A stretch of 42,742 bases of DNA from Planctomycetota bacterium (GTDB taxonomy: Bacteria > Planctomycetota > PLA2 > JAEUHO01). The position numbers and the translations under genes are program-made. The stretch covers positions 1 to 42,742 of the forward strand of contig JADZCA010000108.1 in assembly GCA_020851795.1 (NCBI GenBank), in the 5' to 3' direction. Below, one piece after another: positions 17,592 through 25,449 of this stretch (within the stretch, counting starts at the first letter, position 1; each line of letters begins with the position of its first letter). The notes under the pieces are model-generated. The model made no database searches. It saw only the letters and a list, made by a program, of their open reading frames with translations, and was not told the DNA's origin.

Positions 17592-18720
17592 CGCGGCGGG
17601 GACGGGCCGGCGCGAGGTAGCCCTCGACGACCGTGTCCTCGCCCAGCCGCCGCGTGCGCGGCGAGCGCAGGCGCGGCGCGGTCGCGAGGTCGGTGAACGG
17701 CGCCCCGGCGAGCGCCGTGGGCGCGTCCCCGCCGCCGAGCAGCAGCGGCGCGAGGACCACGGCGACCTGGTCCACGAGGCCCGCCGCGAGCAGCGACGCG
17801 GCGACACGGGGCCCACCCTCGACCAGCAGCCGCCGCACGCCCCGGTCGCGCAGCACGGCGAGCCCGCGCGCGAGGTCCACCCGCCCGTCGCGCCCGGGGA
17901 CGACGACGACCTCGACGCCCTCGACCGCGGCGAGCCGGCGCGCCTTCGCGGCCGGCGGGCGCGCGGTCAGGACGAAGACGCGTCGTCCCGGCGTGCGGAG
18001 CACGCGCGCCCGCTCGGGGACGCGCAGCGCGGAGTCCACGAGCACCGCGTCGGGCTGGCGGCGTCCGGCGGGCAGGCCCTCGGGCAGCCGGCTCGTCAGG
18101 CGGGGGTCGTCCACCGCGACCGTCCCCGCCCCCACCGCGATCGCGTCCACGTGCGCGCGCAGCTCGTGGAGGAACCGCATCGACGCGGCGCCCGAGATCA
18201 CGCCCCCGCGCCCGCGCGCGGGCGAGACGCGGCCGTCGAGCGAGGACGCCCACTTGAGCAGCACCCACGGACGGCGCGCACGCAGGGCCCGGCGGAACGG
18301 GGCGAGCACCGTGCGGGCGCCCTCGACCTCGACGGGGCCGCGCACCGCCACGCCGCGGGCGCGCAGCGCCGCCCTCGCCCGGCCGTGGTGCACGGGGTTC
18401 GGGTCGGTCGCGGCGTAGACGACGCGCACGACGCCGGCGTCGGCGAGCGCGGTCGCGCACGGCGGGGTCTTGCCGTGCGTCGTGCAGGGCTCGAGGCTGA
18501 CGTAGGCGGTCGCGCCCGCCGCCGCGGGCCCCGCGTCGTGGATCGCCACGACCTCGGCGTGCGGGCCGCCGTACGCCGTGTGCGCCCCGCGCCCGACGAC
18601 GCGGCCGCCGCGCACGAGGACGCAGCCGACGAGCGGGTTCGGCTCGACGCCGAAGCGGCCCTGCTCGGCCAGGCGCAGCGCCTCCGTCAGGAACCGGCGA
18701 TCGTCGGCGGCGCGGCTCAG
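17563..18720 (-). CDS. ribD: Bifunctional riboflavin biosynthesis deaminase/reductase, apparent CTG start
   Basis: 385 aa. It deaminates diaminohydroxyphosphoribosylamino-pyrimidine and then reduces the ribosyl group. The deaminase zinc site is His54-Ala-Glu56 (GGPHAEVVAIH) with Cys79 and Cys88 (EPCTTHGKTPPC); the start also has EPNPLVGCVLV. The reductase domain has LLKWASSLDGRV, GAGTVAVDDPRLTSRL and LLVEGGPRVAAS. No ATG, GTG or TTG codon lies near the expected N-terminus. A CTG at 18720 gives the expected start (SRAADDRRF) and overlaps the miaB stop as CTGA, matching the ATGA/GTGA pattern elsewhere. Other rib genes are not adjacent. Confidence 0.93.
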   Translation of the reverse strand: MSRAADDRRFLTEALRLAEQGRFGVEPNPLVGCVLVRGGRVVGRGAHTAYGGPHAEVVAIHDAGPAAAGATAYVSLEPCTTHGKTPPCATALADAGVVRVVYAATDPNPVHHGRARAALRARGVAVRGPVEVEGARTVLAPFRRALRARRPWVLLKWASSLDGRVSPARGRGGVISGAASMRFLHELRAHVDAIAVGAGTVAVDDPRLTSRLPEGLPAGRRQPDAVLVDSALRVPERARVLRTPGRRVFVLTARPPAAKARRLAAVEGVEVVVVPGRDGRVDLARGLAVLRDRGVRRLLVEGGPRVAASLLAAGLVDQVAVVLAPLLLGGGDAPTALAGAPFTDLATAPRLRSPRTRRLGEDTVVEGYLAPARPRRVSARSGGRS

Positions 18721-20171
18721 CGCGACGACGTCCAGGCGCGCGGCGCCGGCTCGACCTCGACGCGCTCGCCGCGGAGCGAGTGCGCGGTCGCGTCGGTGAC
18801 GCGCACGCGCGCGAGGCGGCCGGCGAGCTCGCCGCCGGCGAGGACGTGCACGAGGCGGTTGCCCGGGGTGCGGCCGCTCATGCGGGCGGGGTCGGTCTTG
18901 CTCGGCTCGTCGAGCAGGACCTCCACCACCGTGCCGAGCAGCGCGCGGTTGGCCGCCTCCGAGATCGCGTCCTGCGCCTCGAGCAGCGCGAGGTTGCGGG
19001 CCCGCTTGACCTCCTCGGGGACGTCGTCCTCGAGCGTCCGCGCGGCGAGCGTGTTCGGGCGCACGCTGTACTTGAAGACGTAGGCCTGGACGAGGCGCGT
19101 CTCCTCGAGCAGCGCCTTCGTGAGGGCGAAGTCCTCGTCGGTCTCGCCGGGGAACCCCACGATGAAGTCGGAGGTGACCTCGACGCCGGGGACGTGGCGA
19201 CGGGCCCAGCCCACGACCTCGCGGTACTGCGCGGCGGTGTAGGTGCGCTTCATCCGCGCGAGCACGCGGTCCGAGCCCGACTGCGCGGGGATGTGCAGCC
19301 AAGGCATGACCTTCGGCAGCGCGCCGAAGCGGCGCATCATGTCCTCGGTCATGTCGAAGGGGTTGCTCGTCAGGAACCGCAGCCGGTCGACGCCCGGGAC
19401 GCGCGCGGCGTCCTCGAGCAGCCCGCACAGCCCGCCCTCGTCGGGGCGGTCCTTGCCGTAGGTGTTGATGTTCTGGCCGAGGAAGGTCACCTCGCGCACG
19501 CCGTCGGCGGCGAGCCGCTCGACCTCGGCGAGGACGTCGGCCTTCCGGCGCGACGTCTCGCGGCCGCGGGTGAAGGGCACGATGCAGTACGCGCAGACGT
19601 GGTCGCAGCCGCGCATGACCGTGACGTAGGCGCGGTGGCGGTGCTCGCGGACCGAGATCTCGCGGTCCGCGTCGGGGAGCGAGTCCGGGTCGGGCCGGCG
19701 GTCGGTGCGCACGATGCGCCCGCCGCGGCGCTCCACGTCGTCGAGGTCCTCGACCACGCGGCGGAAGCTGCTCGTCCCGAGCACGAGGTCCACGTGCGGC
19801 GCGCGGCGCGCGATCTCGCCCTTGACGCGCTGCGCCATGCAGCCGAGCACGCCGATGCGCAGCGCGGGCCGCCGCTTCTTGAGCGGCTTGTACGTGCCGA
19901 GCAGGCTCCAGACCTTCTCCTCGGCGTGCTCGCGCACCGAGCAGGTGTTGACGAGGATGAGGTCGGCCTGCGCGGCGTCGTCGGTGCGGCCCCAGCCGCG
20001 GCGCGCGAGGTCGCCGACGACGAGCTCGGCGTCGAGCTCGTTCATCTGGCACCCGAAGTGGACGAGGTGCACCCGACGGGGCGAGGAGGGCGCGTCGGAC
20101 GACGGGGTGCTCACGGGCCCCATCAAACGCGCGGCCTCGGGCGCCGCAAGCCCCGGGCGGTCGTCGCTCAC
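18717..20171 (-). CDS. miaB: tRNA-2-methylthio-N6-dimethylallyladenosine synthase
   Basis: 484 aa from GTG 20171, or 468 aa from ATG 20123. This radical-SAM methylthiotransferase modifies A37 of tRNAs reading UNN codons. The N-terminal cluster-binding Cys are Cys41 (FGCQMN), Cys77 (NTCSVREHAEEK) and Cys111 (GCMAQR). The radical-SAM cluster is Cys189, Cys193 and Cys196 (RGCDHVCAYC). FLGQNINTYGKD and SDFIVGFPGET are typical of MiaB rather than MtaB or RimO, and a TRAM domain ends the protein. GTG 20171 was chosen because it forms a GTGA overlap with the upstream stop; neither start has a strong ribosome-binding site. Confidence 0.95.
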   Translation of the reverse strand: MSDDRPGLAAPEAARLMGPVSTPSSDAPSSPRRVHLVHFGCQMNELDAELVVGDLARRGWGRTDDAAQADLILVNTCSVREHAEEKVWSLLGTYKPLKKRRPALRIGVLGCMAQRVKGEIARRAPHVDLVLGTSSFRRVVEDLDDVERRGGRIVRTDRRPDPDSLPDADREISVREHRHRAYVTVMRGCDHVCAYCIVPFTRGRETSRRKADVLAEVERLAADGVREVTFLGQNINTYGKDRPDEGGLCGLLEDAARVPGVDRLRFLTSNPFDMTEDMMRRFGALPKVMPWLHIPAQSGSDRVLARMKRTYTAAQYREVVGWARRHVPGVEVTSDFIVGFPGETDEDFALTKALLEETRLVQAYVFKYSVRPNTLAARTLEDDVPEEVKRARNLALLEAQDAISEAANRALLGTVVEVLLDEPSKTDPARMSGRTPGNRLVHVLAGGELAGRLARVRVTDATAHSLRGERVEVEPAPRAWTSSR

Positions 20172-20971
20172 GCGGGCACCGGCTTCGGTTGGGGCAGCGC
20201 CTTGAGCATCCGGCGCGCCTCGGCGATGCACCCCGACGCGCGGCGCGAGCGCGCCCGCCGCGGCCGCCGGGCGATCGCCACGGCCTGCTCGAGCGCACGG
20301 CGCCCCTCGGGCTGGAACCCCGACGCGACGAACGAGCGGCCCGCCTCGAGGTAGCCCTCGGGCGCGCCGCCCGGGTAGGCGTGCGCGTAGAGCCCGTCGA
20401 GGCCGCCCTCGCCCTCCCAGACGCCGCGCGCGAGGCGCTCGCCGAAGAGGTAGGCGCTGCGCACGAACACGCGGTCGCGAGCCCACTCGGGCAGGATCTC
20501 CTCGACGCGACGCACCCCGTCGGCGAGGAGCTTGCGCACGCGCCGCAGGCGTGCCGGGTAGTAGCCGCTCACCTCCTCGAACATCTGCTCGTAGCGCCGC
20601 GGGTCGGAGAGGTGCTGGAAGCGGACGACGGAGAGGTGCTCCTCGAGCAGGATCGAGATCTCGTGGTAGCAGTGGCTCGCCACGGTGTCGAGCGGCTCGA
20701 CGATGCCCGACTCGCGGAACAGGCCGTGGGCGTGCGAGCGCAGCGCCGCGAAGCGCACGTCGCGCAGGTACTGCAGGCGCCGCGCGTGGAACAGGCGCGC
20801 GAGGCTGGCCGGCGGGATCACGAGGTCGTCGCGGTGGACGCCCGCCTCGCGCGCGAAGCGGTGCACGCGCGCCTCGTAGCGGGCGAAGACCGCGAGGAAG
20901 GACCGACGCGCCGCGAAGAACGCGACGAGGAAGTCCCAGGCCTTCCCGCCGTCGAACGCCGCCGAAGCCAC
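20168..20971 (-). CDS. Conserved-looking helical protein of unknown function
   Basis: 267 aa, not recognised. The start is GTG at 20971, preceded by GGAGGG. It has no signal peptide or membrane segment. The sequence is mainly helical and rich in Arg, Phe and His; SHCYHEISILLEEH (around residue 107) could hold a metal but matches no motif I know. The C-terminal third contains a helix pair (GYLEAGRSFVASGFQPEGRR) that resembles a TPR unit, then an Arg-rich tail. It lies after rplQ and overlaps miaB as GTGA, so it is probably cotranscribed with miaB and ribD. Composition is like its neighbours, with no sign of transfer. Confidence 0.6.
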   Translation of the reverse strand: MASAAFDGGKAWDFLVAFFAARRSFLAVFARYEARVHRFAREAGVHRDDLVIPPASLARLFHARRLQYLRDVRFAALRSHAHGLFRESGIVEPLDTVASHCYHEISILLEEHLSVVRFQHLSDPRRYEQMFEEVSGYYPARLRRVRKLLADGVRRVEEILPEWARDRVFVRSAYLFGERLARGVWEGEGGLDGLYAHAYPGGAPEGYLEAGRSFVASGFQPEGRRALEQAVAIARRPRRARSRRASGCIAEARRMLKALPQPKPVPA

Positions 20972-20992
20972 GGGTCCCTCCGCGGCCCCGCC

Positions 20993-21012
20993 GCCCGGGA
21001 CCCGGCCCGGGC
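20993..21012 (-). terminator. Short hairpin after rplQ
   Basis: GCCCGGG (20993-20999) pairs with CCCGGGC (21006-21012) around 6 nt, 10 nt after the rplQ stop. It may end the alpha operon, though the next gene has no visible promoter. Confidence 0.35.
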
Positions 21013-21022
21013 CGGCAGGCGC

Positions 21023-21535
21023 CTACGACGCGTCGGCCGCCGCCGCCTTGCTCTTGCCGCCCTTGGCCGCCTTCGCGCCCTTGGCCGGCTTGCCCGCCTT
21101 GCCGCCCTTCGCGTCCCCCTCGCCCTCGGTGGGCGGCGGGGCGACGGGACGGTCCACCAGCTCGAGGATCGCGCGGGGGGCGTTGTCGCCGACCTGGTTG
21201 CGCGCGTGGCGCATCAGGCGGGTGTAGCCGCCCGGGCGGTTGGCGCGCGGGGCGACCTCGGCGAGGAGGCGCCGGAGCGCCACCTTGTCCGGCACGTCGC
21301 GCGCGATGAGACGGACGTGGTGGAGCCACGCGCCGTTGTCCTTCGCGTCCTTGGCCGCGAGCGCCTTGCGGGCGCGCGTGATGAGCCGCTCGACGAACCG
21401 GCGCGACGCCTTCGCCTTCGCCGGGGTCGTGACGATCCGGTCGTGGAGGAAGAGGCTGCGCGCGAGGTTGCGGCGCATCGCGAGGCGATGCTGCGTGTCG
21501 GCGTTGAGGTAGCGGCCGGCGGCGAGGTGACGCAT
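21023..21535 (-). CDS. rplQ: 50S ribosomal protein L17 with Lys/Ala-rich tail
   Basis: 170 aa; the usual L17 is about 115-130. The core is intact: RYLNADTQHRLAMRRNLARS at the start and GGYTRLMRHARNQVGDNAPRA before the end. After about residue 132 a low-complexity tail of Gly, Lys and Ala (GGKAGKPAKGAKAAKGGK) is added. Similar tails occur on several other ribosomal proteins in this window. It is the last gene of the alpha cluster, 42 nt after rpoA. Confidence 0.97.
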   Translation of the reverse strand: MRHLAAGRYLNADTQHRLAMRRNLARSLFLHDRIVTTPAKAKASRRFVERLITRARKALAAKDAKDNGAWLHHVRLIARDVPDKVALRRLLAEVAPRANRPGGYTRLMRHARNQVGDNAPRAILELVDRPVAPPPTEGEGDAKGGKAGKPAKGAKAAKGGKSKAAAADAS

Positions 21536-21577
21536 GGCGTTGCTTGTCCCTTCGCGGGTCCCCCGTGGGGCCCGCGA

Positions 21578-22618
21578 CTACGAGTCCTTCGTCGCGGCGG
21601 CGACGTCCATCCCGAAGGAGAGCTCGAGAGCCTGCAGCTTCTTCTCGACTTCCTTCACCGACGTGCGGCCGAAGTTCTTCAGCTTGAGGAGCTGCTCCTC
21701 GGTGCGGCGCACGAGCTCGCCCACCGTCTGGATCCCCTCGGCCTCGAGCGCGTTGCTGGCGCGCACCGACAGGTCGAGCGCCGACACCGGCATCTCGAGC
21801 TTCTTCTTGAGGTCGGCCGGGGCCGCCGTCGCGACGGGCGCCGCGACCGGCGCGGCCGCGGGGGCGACCTCGCCCATCGTGGGCGCGGCGCCGGGCGTGC
21901 CGAGCTCGCGCCCGACGTCGAAGAAGTGCACGAACGGGTTGAGGTGCTTGCGGTAGATCTTGCCCGCCTCGACGAGCGCCATCTCCGGGGTCACCGTGCC
22001 GTCCGTCCACAGCTCGAGGATCAGGCGGTCGTAGTTCGTCATCTTGCCGACGCGCGTGTTCTCGGTGCGGTAGCGGACGCGCTGCACCGGCGAGTAGATC
22101 GCGTCGAGCGGGATCACGCCGATCTCGTGCTCCTCGCGCGCGTTCTCCTCCTGCGTGACGTAGCCGCGGCCCTTCTTGACCTCGATCTCGGCCTCGAAGG
22201 CGCGGTCGGTGGTCAGGGTGCAGATCACGAGGTCCTTGTTGACGACCTCGCAGTCGCTGCCGCACTGCACGTCGGCGCCCGTGACCGGGCCCGGACCGCG
22301 CTTGTCGACCGTGAGCACCTTCGGGTCGTCGGTGTGGAAGCGGACCCGGAGGCGCTTGAAGGCGAGGACCAGGTCGGTCACGTCCTCCTTGACGCCCTCG
22401 AGGCTGCTGAACTCGTGCTTGACCCCTTGGATCTTCACGGAGGTCACGGCCGTCCCCTCGATCGAGGAGAGCAGCACGCGCCGAAGACCGTTCCCGACGG
22501 TCACCCCGAAGCCACGCTCGAACGGTTCGGCGACGAACTTCGCGTAGGTGTCCGTGCGGGTGGCGGGGTCGGCGACGACCTTCGTCGGGAGCTCCAGGTT
22601 CCGCCAGCGGATCCTCAT
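21578..22618 (-). CDS. rpoA: RNA polymerase alpha subunit
   Basis: 346 aa. The N-terminal domain (FERGFGVTVGNGLRRVLLSS) dimerises and nucleates assembly with beta and beta'. The C-terminal domain (about 280-340, SVRASNALEAEGIQTVGELV and KLKNFGRTSVKEV) keeps the Arg and Asn used to contact UP elements and activators. The interdomain linker is longer and Ala/Pro-rich (APAAAPVAAPVATAAPAD). The ATG at 22618 follows GGAGGT. The 111-nt gap after rpsD contains a 7-bp hairpin (22635-22641 with 22651-22657) of unknown role. Confidence 0.98.
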   Translation of the reverse strand: MRIRWRNLELPTKVVADPATRTDTYAKFVAEPFERGFGVTVGNGLRRVLLSSIEGTAVTSVKIQGVKHEFSSLEGVKEDVTDLVLAFKRLRVRFHTDDPKVLTVDKRGPGPVTGADVQCGSDCEVVNKDLVICTLTTDRAFEAEIEVKKGRGYVTQEENAREEHEIGVIPLDAIYSPVQRVRYRTENTRVGKMTNYDRLILELWTDGTVTPEMALVEAGKIYRKHLNPFVHFFDVGRELGTPGAAPTMGEVAPAAAPVAAPVATAAPADLKKKLEMPVSALDLSVRASNALEAEGIQTVGELVRRTEEQLLKLKNFGRTSVKEVEKKLQALELSFGMDVAAATKDS

Positions 22619-22729
22619 GTGCACCTCCGTGCGACCGACGGCCGGGCGGACCGTCGGAGGGCCTCTTCGTGGGAGGAGACGACGGCCGGGGGCACCCACG
22701 CGGGGCCCGCGGCCGGCGCCTCGTTCGGA

Positions 22730-23353
22730 CTACAGCGAGCAGAACTCGACGATGAGCTGCTCGTTGACCTCGAGCGGCACGTCCCTGCGGGTGGGGAGCC
22801 CCGTGACCTTGCCTTCGAGCGCGGCGTCGTCGCGGAGGAGCCAGGCCGGCACGTGGCGGGCGCGCTCCTCGAACGACTTCTTGACGCCGTCCTTGGCGGA
22901 CTGGCGCTTGCTCGGCGTCACGACGTCGCCGACCGACACGATCGCGGACGGGACGTCCACGCGGCGGCCGTTCACGCACAGGTTGCCGTGGGCGATCATC
23001 TGGCGCACCGCGCTCCGCGACGGCGCGAAGCCGAGGAGGTACGCGACGTTGTCGAGGCGACGCTCGAGGAGCACGAGCAGCGTCTCGCCCGTGTTGCCCT
23101 CGCGACGGGCGGCCTCGCGGAAGACGCGCTGGAACTGGCGCTCGGTGAGGCCGTAGTAGCGCTTCACCTTCTGCTTCTCGCGCAGCTTCATGCCGTACTG
23201 CGTGTGCTTGACCCGGCGGAACTCGTGCATGCCGGGCACCTTCTCGCGCTTCTTCACCGCGCACTTCACCGTGTCGCAGCGGTCGCCCTTGAGGAAGAGC
23301 TGGACGCCCTCGCGGCGGCAGAGACGGCACTTCGGGCCGATGAAACGGGCCAT
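22730..23353 (-). CDS. rpsD: 30S ribosomal protein S4, zinc-binding form
   Basis: 207 aa. It is a primary 16S rRNA binding protein of the 30S body. Four Cys at 9, 12, 26 and 31 (CRLC, then CDTVKC) form the zinc site of the C+ type. The S4 RNA-binding domain is at about 95-155 (RLDNVAYLLGFAPSRSAVRQ). In E. coli S4 represses the alpha operon from a leader before rpsM. Here the promoter lies before rpsK, so the same control is not assured. Confidence 0.98.
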   Translation of the reverse strand: MARFIGPKCRLCRREGVQLFLKGDRCDTVKCAVKKREKVPGMHEFRRVKHTQYGMKLREKQKVKRYYGLTERQFQRVFREAARREGNTGETLLVLLERRLDNVAYLLGFAPSRSAVRQMIAHGNLCVNGRRVDVPSAIVSVGDVVTPSKRQSAKDGVKKSFEERARHVPAWLLRDDAALEGKVTGLPTRRDVPLEVNEQLIVEFCSL

Positions 23354-23389
23354 GTTCGGGGTACCTCGGAGCCTTTCTCGACGGGGGCG

Positions 23390-23764
23390 CTAGACGCGGC
23401 GGCGCTTGCGGGGACGGCAGCCGTTGTGCGGGAGCGGGGTCACGTCCTCGATCGCGCGGATCTTGAGGCCGCGGGCCTGGAGGCTGCGGATCGCGGACTC
23501 GCGACCGGTGCCCGGCCCCTTGACCCGCACGTCCACCTCGCGGACGCCCATCTTCAGCGCCTTTTCCGCCGCGCGCTCGGCGGCGCGCTGGGCGGCGAAC
23601 GGGGTGGACTTGCGCGAGCCCTTGAACCCGATCGTGCCCGCCGAGTCCCAGCACAGCGTCTCGCCGTTGGGGTCGGTGAACGTCACGATCGTGTTGTTGA
23701 AGCTCGCCTGCACGTGCACGACCGCTCGGGGCACGTTCCGCCGGATCTTCTTCTTGCCCGCCAT
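23390..23764 (-). CDS. rpsK: 30S ribosomal protein S11
   Basis: 124 aa, starting at the ATG of MAGKKKIRRNVPRAVVHVQA, preceded by GGAGG. VKGPGTGRESAIRSL and the C-terminal DVTPLPHNGCRPRKRRRV are hallmarks. S11 lies on the 30S platform near the mRNA exit. It is the first gene after an internal promoter and the rpsM-end hairpin. Confidence 0.98.
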   Translation of the reverse strand: MAGKKKIRRNVPRAVVHVQASFNNTIVTFTDPNGETLCWDSAGTIGFKGSRKSTPFAAQRAAERAAEKALKMGVREVDVRVKGPGTGRESAIRSLQARGLKIRAIEDVTPLPHNGCRPRKRRRV

Positions 23765-23835
23765 GAAGCCTCCAGCCCTGCGACGGCCCGGGGCGCGGCA
23801 CCCGGATCCGACGGGGGGTCGGTGAGGAATCCCTA

Positions 23836-23863
23836 AGGGTATCCGGGCTCGAACGCCCGGCAA
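23836..23863 (-). promoter_or_regulatory. Predicted internal promoter of rpsK-rpsD-rpoA-rplQ
   Basis: On the minus strand, TTGCCG (23863-23858), a 16-bp spacer and TACCCT (23841-23836). The spacer contains a palindrome (CCGGGC-GTTCGA-GCCCGG) that could be an operator. The leader to rpsK is about 65 nt. Confidence 0.6.
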
Positions 23864-23873
23864 CTTTGGACGA

Positions 23874-23904
23874 GACCGACGCCCCCCGGGGGGGGCGTTC
23901 GGTC
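23874..23904 (-). terminator. Hairpin overlapping the rpsM stop codon
   Basis: GACCG plus ACGCCCCCC (23874-23887) pairs with GGGGGGCGT and CGGTC (23890-23904), with one bulged base at 23899 and a 2-nt gap at the apex. It is followed on the minus strand by the rpsK promoter. Confidence 0.55.
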
Positions 23905-24286
23905 AGCGCAGCTCCTTGACGCTCTTCTTGCCGGCGACCGTCTTGCGCGGCCCCTTGCGGGTCCGGGCGTTGGTGCGGGTGCGCTGGCCGCGGACCGGGA
24001 GACCACGGCGGTGCCGGATCCCCCGGTAGCAGGCGATCTCCTTGAGCCGCCCGATGTTCTGCTGGATCTGGCGACGGAGGTTGCCCTCCACCACGTAGTT
24101 CTTCTCGATCTCCGTGGTGATCCGGGCGATCTCCTCGTCCGTCAGGTCCTTCACGCGACGGTTGGGGGCGACCCCGACCGCGCCGAGGATGTCGAAAGAG
24201 GACTTCTTCCCGATGCCGTGGATGTAGGTCAGGGCGACCCACGCCACCTTGTCGTTCGGGACGTCGACGCCGACGATACGGGCCAT
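23903..24286 (-). CDS. rpsM: 30S ribosomal protein S13
   Basis: 127 aa. S13 sits in the 30S head and contacts the P-site tRNA and 50S bridges. MARIVGVDVPNDKVAWVALT, the helix-two-turn-helix YIHGIGKKSSFDIL and the basic C-terminal RGQRTRTNARTRKGPRKT are typical. Order rpmJ-rpsM-rpsK-rpsD-rpoA-rplQ is conserved, but a terminator-like stem overlaps its stop codon. Confidence 0.98.
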   Translation of the reverse strand: MARIVGVDVPNDKVAWVALTYIHGIGKKSSFDILGAVGVAPNRRVKDLTDEEIARITTEIEKNYVVEGNLRRQIQQNIGRLKEIACYRGIRHRRGLPVRGQRTRTNARTRKGPRKTVAGKKSVKELR

Positions 24287-24334
24287 GGACGTGCTCCTAC
24301 CGGGGGGACTGTGCCGGGGACGGCGACCGCGCGC

Positions 24335-24448
24335 CTAGCCCTGGACCTGCTTGTGGCGGACGTCGCTGCAGATGACGCGGACCTTGCCGTGACGGCGGAT
24401 GATCCGGCACTTCTCGCAGATACGGCGGACGGACGAACGGACCTTCAT
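24335..24448 (-). CDS. rpmJ: 50S ribosomal protein L36, zinc-binding form
   Basis: 37 aa, read directly as MKVRSSVRRICEKCRIIRRH and the following 17 residues, ending HKQVQG with a TAG stop. The zinc ligands Cys11, Cys14, Cys27 and His32 are all present, so this is the C+ type. It lies between infA and rpsM as in most bacteria. Confidence 0.97.
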   Translation of the reverse strand: MKVRSSVRRICEKCRIIRRHGKVRVICSDVRHKQVQG

Positions 24449-24475
24449 GGCGGCTTGCTCCCCTCCCGTGCGGGC

Positions 24476-24691
24476 CTACTCGCGGTAGACGATGCGGCCC
24501 TTCGAGAGGTCATACGGGCTCATCTCGACAGTCACCCGGTCCCCGGGGAGGATCCGGATGTAGTGCATCCGCATCTTGCCCGAGACGTGGGCGAGGATGC
24601 GGTGGCCGTTCTCGAGCTCGACGACGAACGTGGCGTTCGGTCGGGCCTCGACGACCTTGGCTTCGAGGCGGAGGGCGTCTTCCTTCGGCAC
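24476..24691 (-). CDS. infA: Translation initiation factor IF-1
   Basis: 71 aa from GTG 24691. It is a small OB-fold protein that occupies the 30S A site during initiation. The body (VVEARPNATFVVELENGHRI, then HVSGKMRMHYIRILPGDRVT) is very close to the family. GTG 24691 gives the expected MPKEDALRLEA start and has GAGGG 7 nt upstream. An in-frame CTG at 24697 overlapping the map stop is also possible but would add two residues. It follows map with a 2-nt gap. Confidence 0.97.
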   Translation of the reverse strand: MPKEDALRLEAKVVEARPNATFVVELENGHRILAHVSGKMRMHYIRILPGDRVTVEMSPYDLSKGRIVYRE

Positions 24692-24693
24692 GC

Positions 24694-25449
24694 TCAGGCC
24701 CTCGTCAGGACCACGGGCCCGTCCTTCGTGACGGCGACCGTGTCCTCCCAGTGCGCGGACAACGAACCGTCCTTCGTGACGACGGTCCAGTCGTCGTCGA
24801 GCGTGTACACGTCGGCGCGCCCCGCGTTGAGCATCGGCTCGATCGCGATGCACAGCCCCTCGCGGAGCACGAGGTCGCGGCGCAGCGTGGCGTCGTCGAC
24901 GTAGTTGGGCACCTGCGGGTCCTCGTGCATGCGCGTGCCGATCCCGTGGCCGGCGTACTCGCGCACGAGCGAGAAGCCGCGGGCCTCGGCGTGCGCCTGC
25001 ACGGCGCGGCCGATGTCGGAGAGCCGGCGGCCGGGCACGCACTCGCGCACCGCGCGCTCGAGGCACTCGCGCGTCGTGTCGACGAGCAGGCGGGCCTTCT
25101 CCCCCACCTTGCCCACGCACACCGTCGCGGCGTTGTCGCCGACGTAGCCCTTCAGGCGCGCGCCGACGTCGATGCCCACGACGTCGCCGTCCTTGAGGCG
25201 CCGGGTGCCCGGGATGCCGTGCACGACCTGGTCGTTCACGCTGATGCAGGTGGAGGCGGGGTAGCCGTGGTAGCCCTTGAACTCGGGCGTCGCCCCGTGC
25301 GCACGGATCACCCGCTCGACCTCGGCGTCGATCTCGGCCGTGCTGACGCCGGGGCGCACCATCGCGCACGCCGCGTCGAGCGCGAGCCGCGCCACACGGC
25401 CGGCCTCGCGCATCACGTCGATCTCCCGGGGCGACTTGTACACGATCAT
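24694..25449 (-). CDS. map: Methionine aminopeptidase, type I
   Basis: 251 aa. It removes the initiator Met from nascent proteins with small second residues. The metal ligands are Asp94 (GIDVGA), Asp105 (YVGDNAAT), His168 (AGHGIG), Glu204 (AIEPM) and Glu235 (HWEDTVAV); His78 lies in the substrate pocket (VVHGIPG). It overlaps adk as ATGA, in the usual secY-adk-map-infA order. Confidence 0.98.
   Translation of the reverse strand: MIVYKSPREIDVMREAGRVARLALDAACAMVRPGVSTAEIDAEVERVIRAHGATPEFKGYHGYPASTCISVNDQVVHGIPGTRRLKDGDVVGIDVGARLKGYVGDNAATVCVGKVGEKARLLVDTTRECLERAVRECVPGRRLSDIGRAVQAHAEARGFSLVREYAGHGIGTRMHEDPQVPNYVDDATLRRDLVLREGLCIAIEPMLNAGRADVYTLDDDWTVVTKDGSLSAHWEDTVAVTKDGPVVLTRA

Noticed and set aside
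23842..23863. T-arm-like sequence (CGGGC-GTTCGA-GCCCG on the minus strand), possible tRNA
   Set aside because: No acceptor, D or anticodon arms surround it, and it lies inside a well-formed promoter spacer.
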